From Alphaproteobacteria bacterium (lineage in GTDB: Bacteria > Pseudomonadota > Alphaproteobacteria > SMXP01): a stretch of 12,366 nt of DNA. Under the pieces are notes generated by a model, which searched no databases, had not been told where the DNA came from, and saw nothing but the letters and a program-made list of their open reading frames with translations. Positions 11,469 to 12,366 of this stretch are shown piece by piece (position 1 is the first letter of the stretch; each line of letters opens with the position of its first letter). A program made the position numbers and the translations under genes. The stretch spans positions 1 to 12,366 of the forward strand of contig JAJFIM010000362.1 in assembly GCA_021774995.1 (NCBI GenBank), given 5' to 3'.

Positions 11469-12366
11469 TCACGCTTTAGCCAGTTTAAACCTGTTGGCGC
11501 CCGAAGCAAAAAGCGGGGGCAATATACACAGCAGGCTGATCATGAAAAAACCCATGGCCGCCCAATTGACGCTGTTATAAACGCCGGGCGCCGAGATCAC
11601 GGATGCGCCAATGCTGGGGCCGACGCCCAGGCCCAAAGTCTGCATGACCACAGCCCACACCACAATTTTACCGGTCTCGTCGAATGAAGCCATGGTCGCC
11701 AAAAGATATGGGTGGACCATGTTCCAAGCGTAATTGAAAACCCCGACGGCCACCGCGTAAAGAAAAAAACTAAACTCGCCAAAGAGAAAACCAAGGCTGA
11801 GAATACCGGCGCCAATGCCGATGCTCAAAGGCAGCGCGCGGCCGAACCGTCCTGCCAGCGCCGCTGCAGTGAGCGCCCCCGCAATGCCGAGAAACTGGCT
11901 GATGGTTAAGCCATTGGCCACCGCCTGCTCTGAAAGACCGCCTGAAACGCCGATCAGAAACAAATAAGCCCAAGCGATACCCTGCGCCAGAAAATAACTG
12001 AACATCGCGCATAGCGCCAGCCCAATCATCCGGGGCGACACATGCCGCCCCCCGCCATGAAAATCCTCGTGACCCTCCACCGGCATGTATTTAACGACAA
12101 ACAACGCCGCGGCTGAAAGGCCTGCAAAAAATAAAAAGACGCCCTCCATCCCCCACCATTGATAAGCGCGCGGCATGGCCACCAGCGCGAAGGCCGCATA
12201 AGTGAGGCAGCCAGAAATATAAAGGCCGAAATTACGATCTTTGCGGCTGGTCAACGCGATGGCCGCGAAAGTCAAAGGCACCACGCCTCCTTCCCCAAGC
12301 CCGATCACAAAACGGGTGATAAGCAACGCCTCAAACTGCGCAAGGAAGGCGGAAGTAATATTTCCC
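11469..12366 (-). CDS. MFS transporter, C-terminal three quarters (runs off right edge)
   Basis: The frame is open from the window edge (first residues GNITSAFLAQFEALLITRF) to a TGA at 11469, giving about 299 residues. RFVIGLGEGG near the start is the TM4 region of the major facilitator superfamily, so the first three membrane helices and the true start lie outside the window. About eight hydrophobic segments follow, and a hydrophilic central loop (KYMPVEGHEDFHGGGRHVSP) divides the two halves. It is an inner-membrane secondary transporter. The substrate cannot be told; the anionic/aromatic-acid type is only one possibility. It converges on the amber-interrupted SDR, with 25 bases between the stops and no convincing terminator there. 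Confidence 0.87.
   Translation of the reverse strand, partial: GNITSAFLAQFEALLITRFVIGLGEGGVVPLTFAAIALTSRKDRNFGLYISGCLTYAAFALVAMPRAYQWWGMEGVFLFFAGLSAAALFVVKYMPVEGHEDFHGGGRHVSPRMIGLALCAMFSYFLAQGIAWAYLFLIGVSGGLSEQAVANGLTISQFLGIAGALTAAALAGRFGRALPLSIGIGAGILSLGFLFGEFSFFLYAVAVGVFNYAWNMVHPYLLATMASFDETGKIVVWAVVMQTLGLGVGPSIGASVISAPGVYNSVNWAAMGFFMISLLCILPPLFASGANRFKLAKA

Noticed and set aside
10946..11509. A 187-codon minus-strand frame opposite the SDR, spanning the amber codon
   Set aside because: The plus strand encodes all SDR catalytic motifs there; the minus-strand product has no recognisable feature and would overlap the end of the MFS gene.

Overview
The window is moderately GC-rich, densely coded bacterial DNA. 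Its SDR/acyl-CoA dehydrogenase/phosphotransferase genes, PhaB-like reductase, cysteine-free RTX protein and Proteobacteria-style signal peptide suggest a Gram-negative proteobacterium, most likely an alphaproteobacterium. No rRNA, tRNA or other phylogenetic marker is present, so the placement is an inference. I see no insertion sequence, integrase, CRISPR array or RNA gene.

Layout. (1) Positions 1-223, minus strand: the N-terminal end of a SAM-dependent methyltransferase that runs off the left edge. (2) Positions 393-5121, plus strand: five genes reading the same way. They encode an alpha/beta-hydrolase-fold protein with an abnormal active site, a PhaB-like acetoacetyl-CoA reductase, a second SDR, an ACAD10/11-type acyl-CoA dehydrogenase and, overlapping it by ATGA, an aminoglycoside-phosphotransferase-fold kinase. 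(3) Positions 5137-8064, minus strand, convergent: a 975-residue secreted protein with a matrixin-like zinc protease domain, a PPC-type beta domain and a long RTX calcium-binding region built by internal duplication. (4) Positions 8236-10487, minus strand: a small signal-peptide/YVGPG membrane protein, a three-TM membrane protein and a sulfotransferase, probably one operon. (5) Positions 10652-11443, plus strand: a third SDR, intact except for one in-frame amber codon. (6) Positions 11469-12366, minus strand: an MFS transporter whose N-terminus lies beyond the right edge.

How the genes may work together. The kinase and the acyl-CoA dehydrogenase are homologues of the two halves of the animal ACAD10/ACAD11 fusion proteins and of LvaA/LvaC in the Pseudomonas levulinate pathway. 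There, a 4-hydroxyacyl-CoA is phosphorylated on the hydroxyl and the phosphate is then eliminated, so that the chain can enter beta-oxidation. With two upstream reductases/dehydrogenases and a hydrolase-like protein, the plus-strand cluster looks like a pathway for an oxygenated acyl-CoA or a similar secondary alcohol. The actual substrate cannot be read from the sequence. The RTX protein is presumably exported by a type I system encoded elsewhere.

The main points of interest are the kinase/dehydrogenase cassette, the hydrolase with histidine at the nucleophile elbow, the duplicated RTX modules, the amber-interrupted SDR, the small YVGPG protein/membrane protein/sulfotransferase trio, and a strong dyad upstream of that trio.
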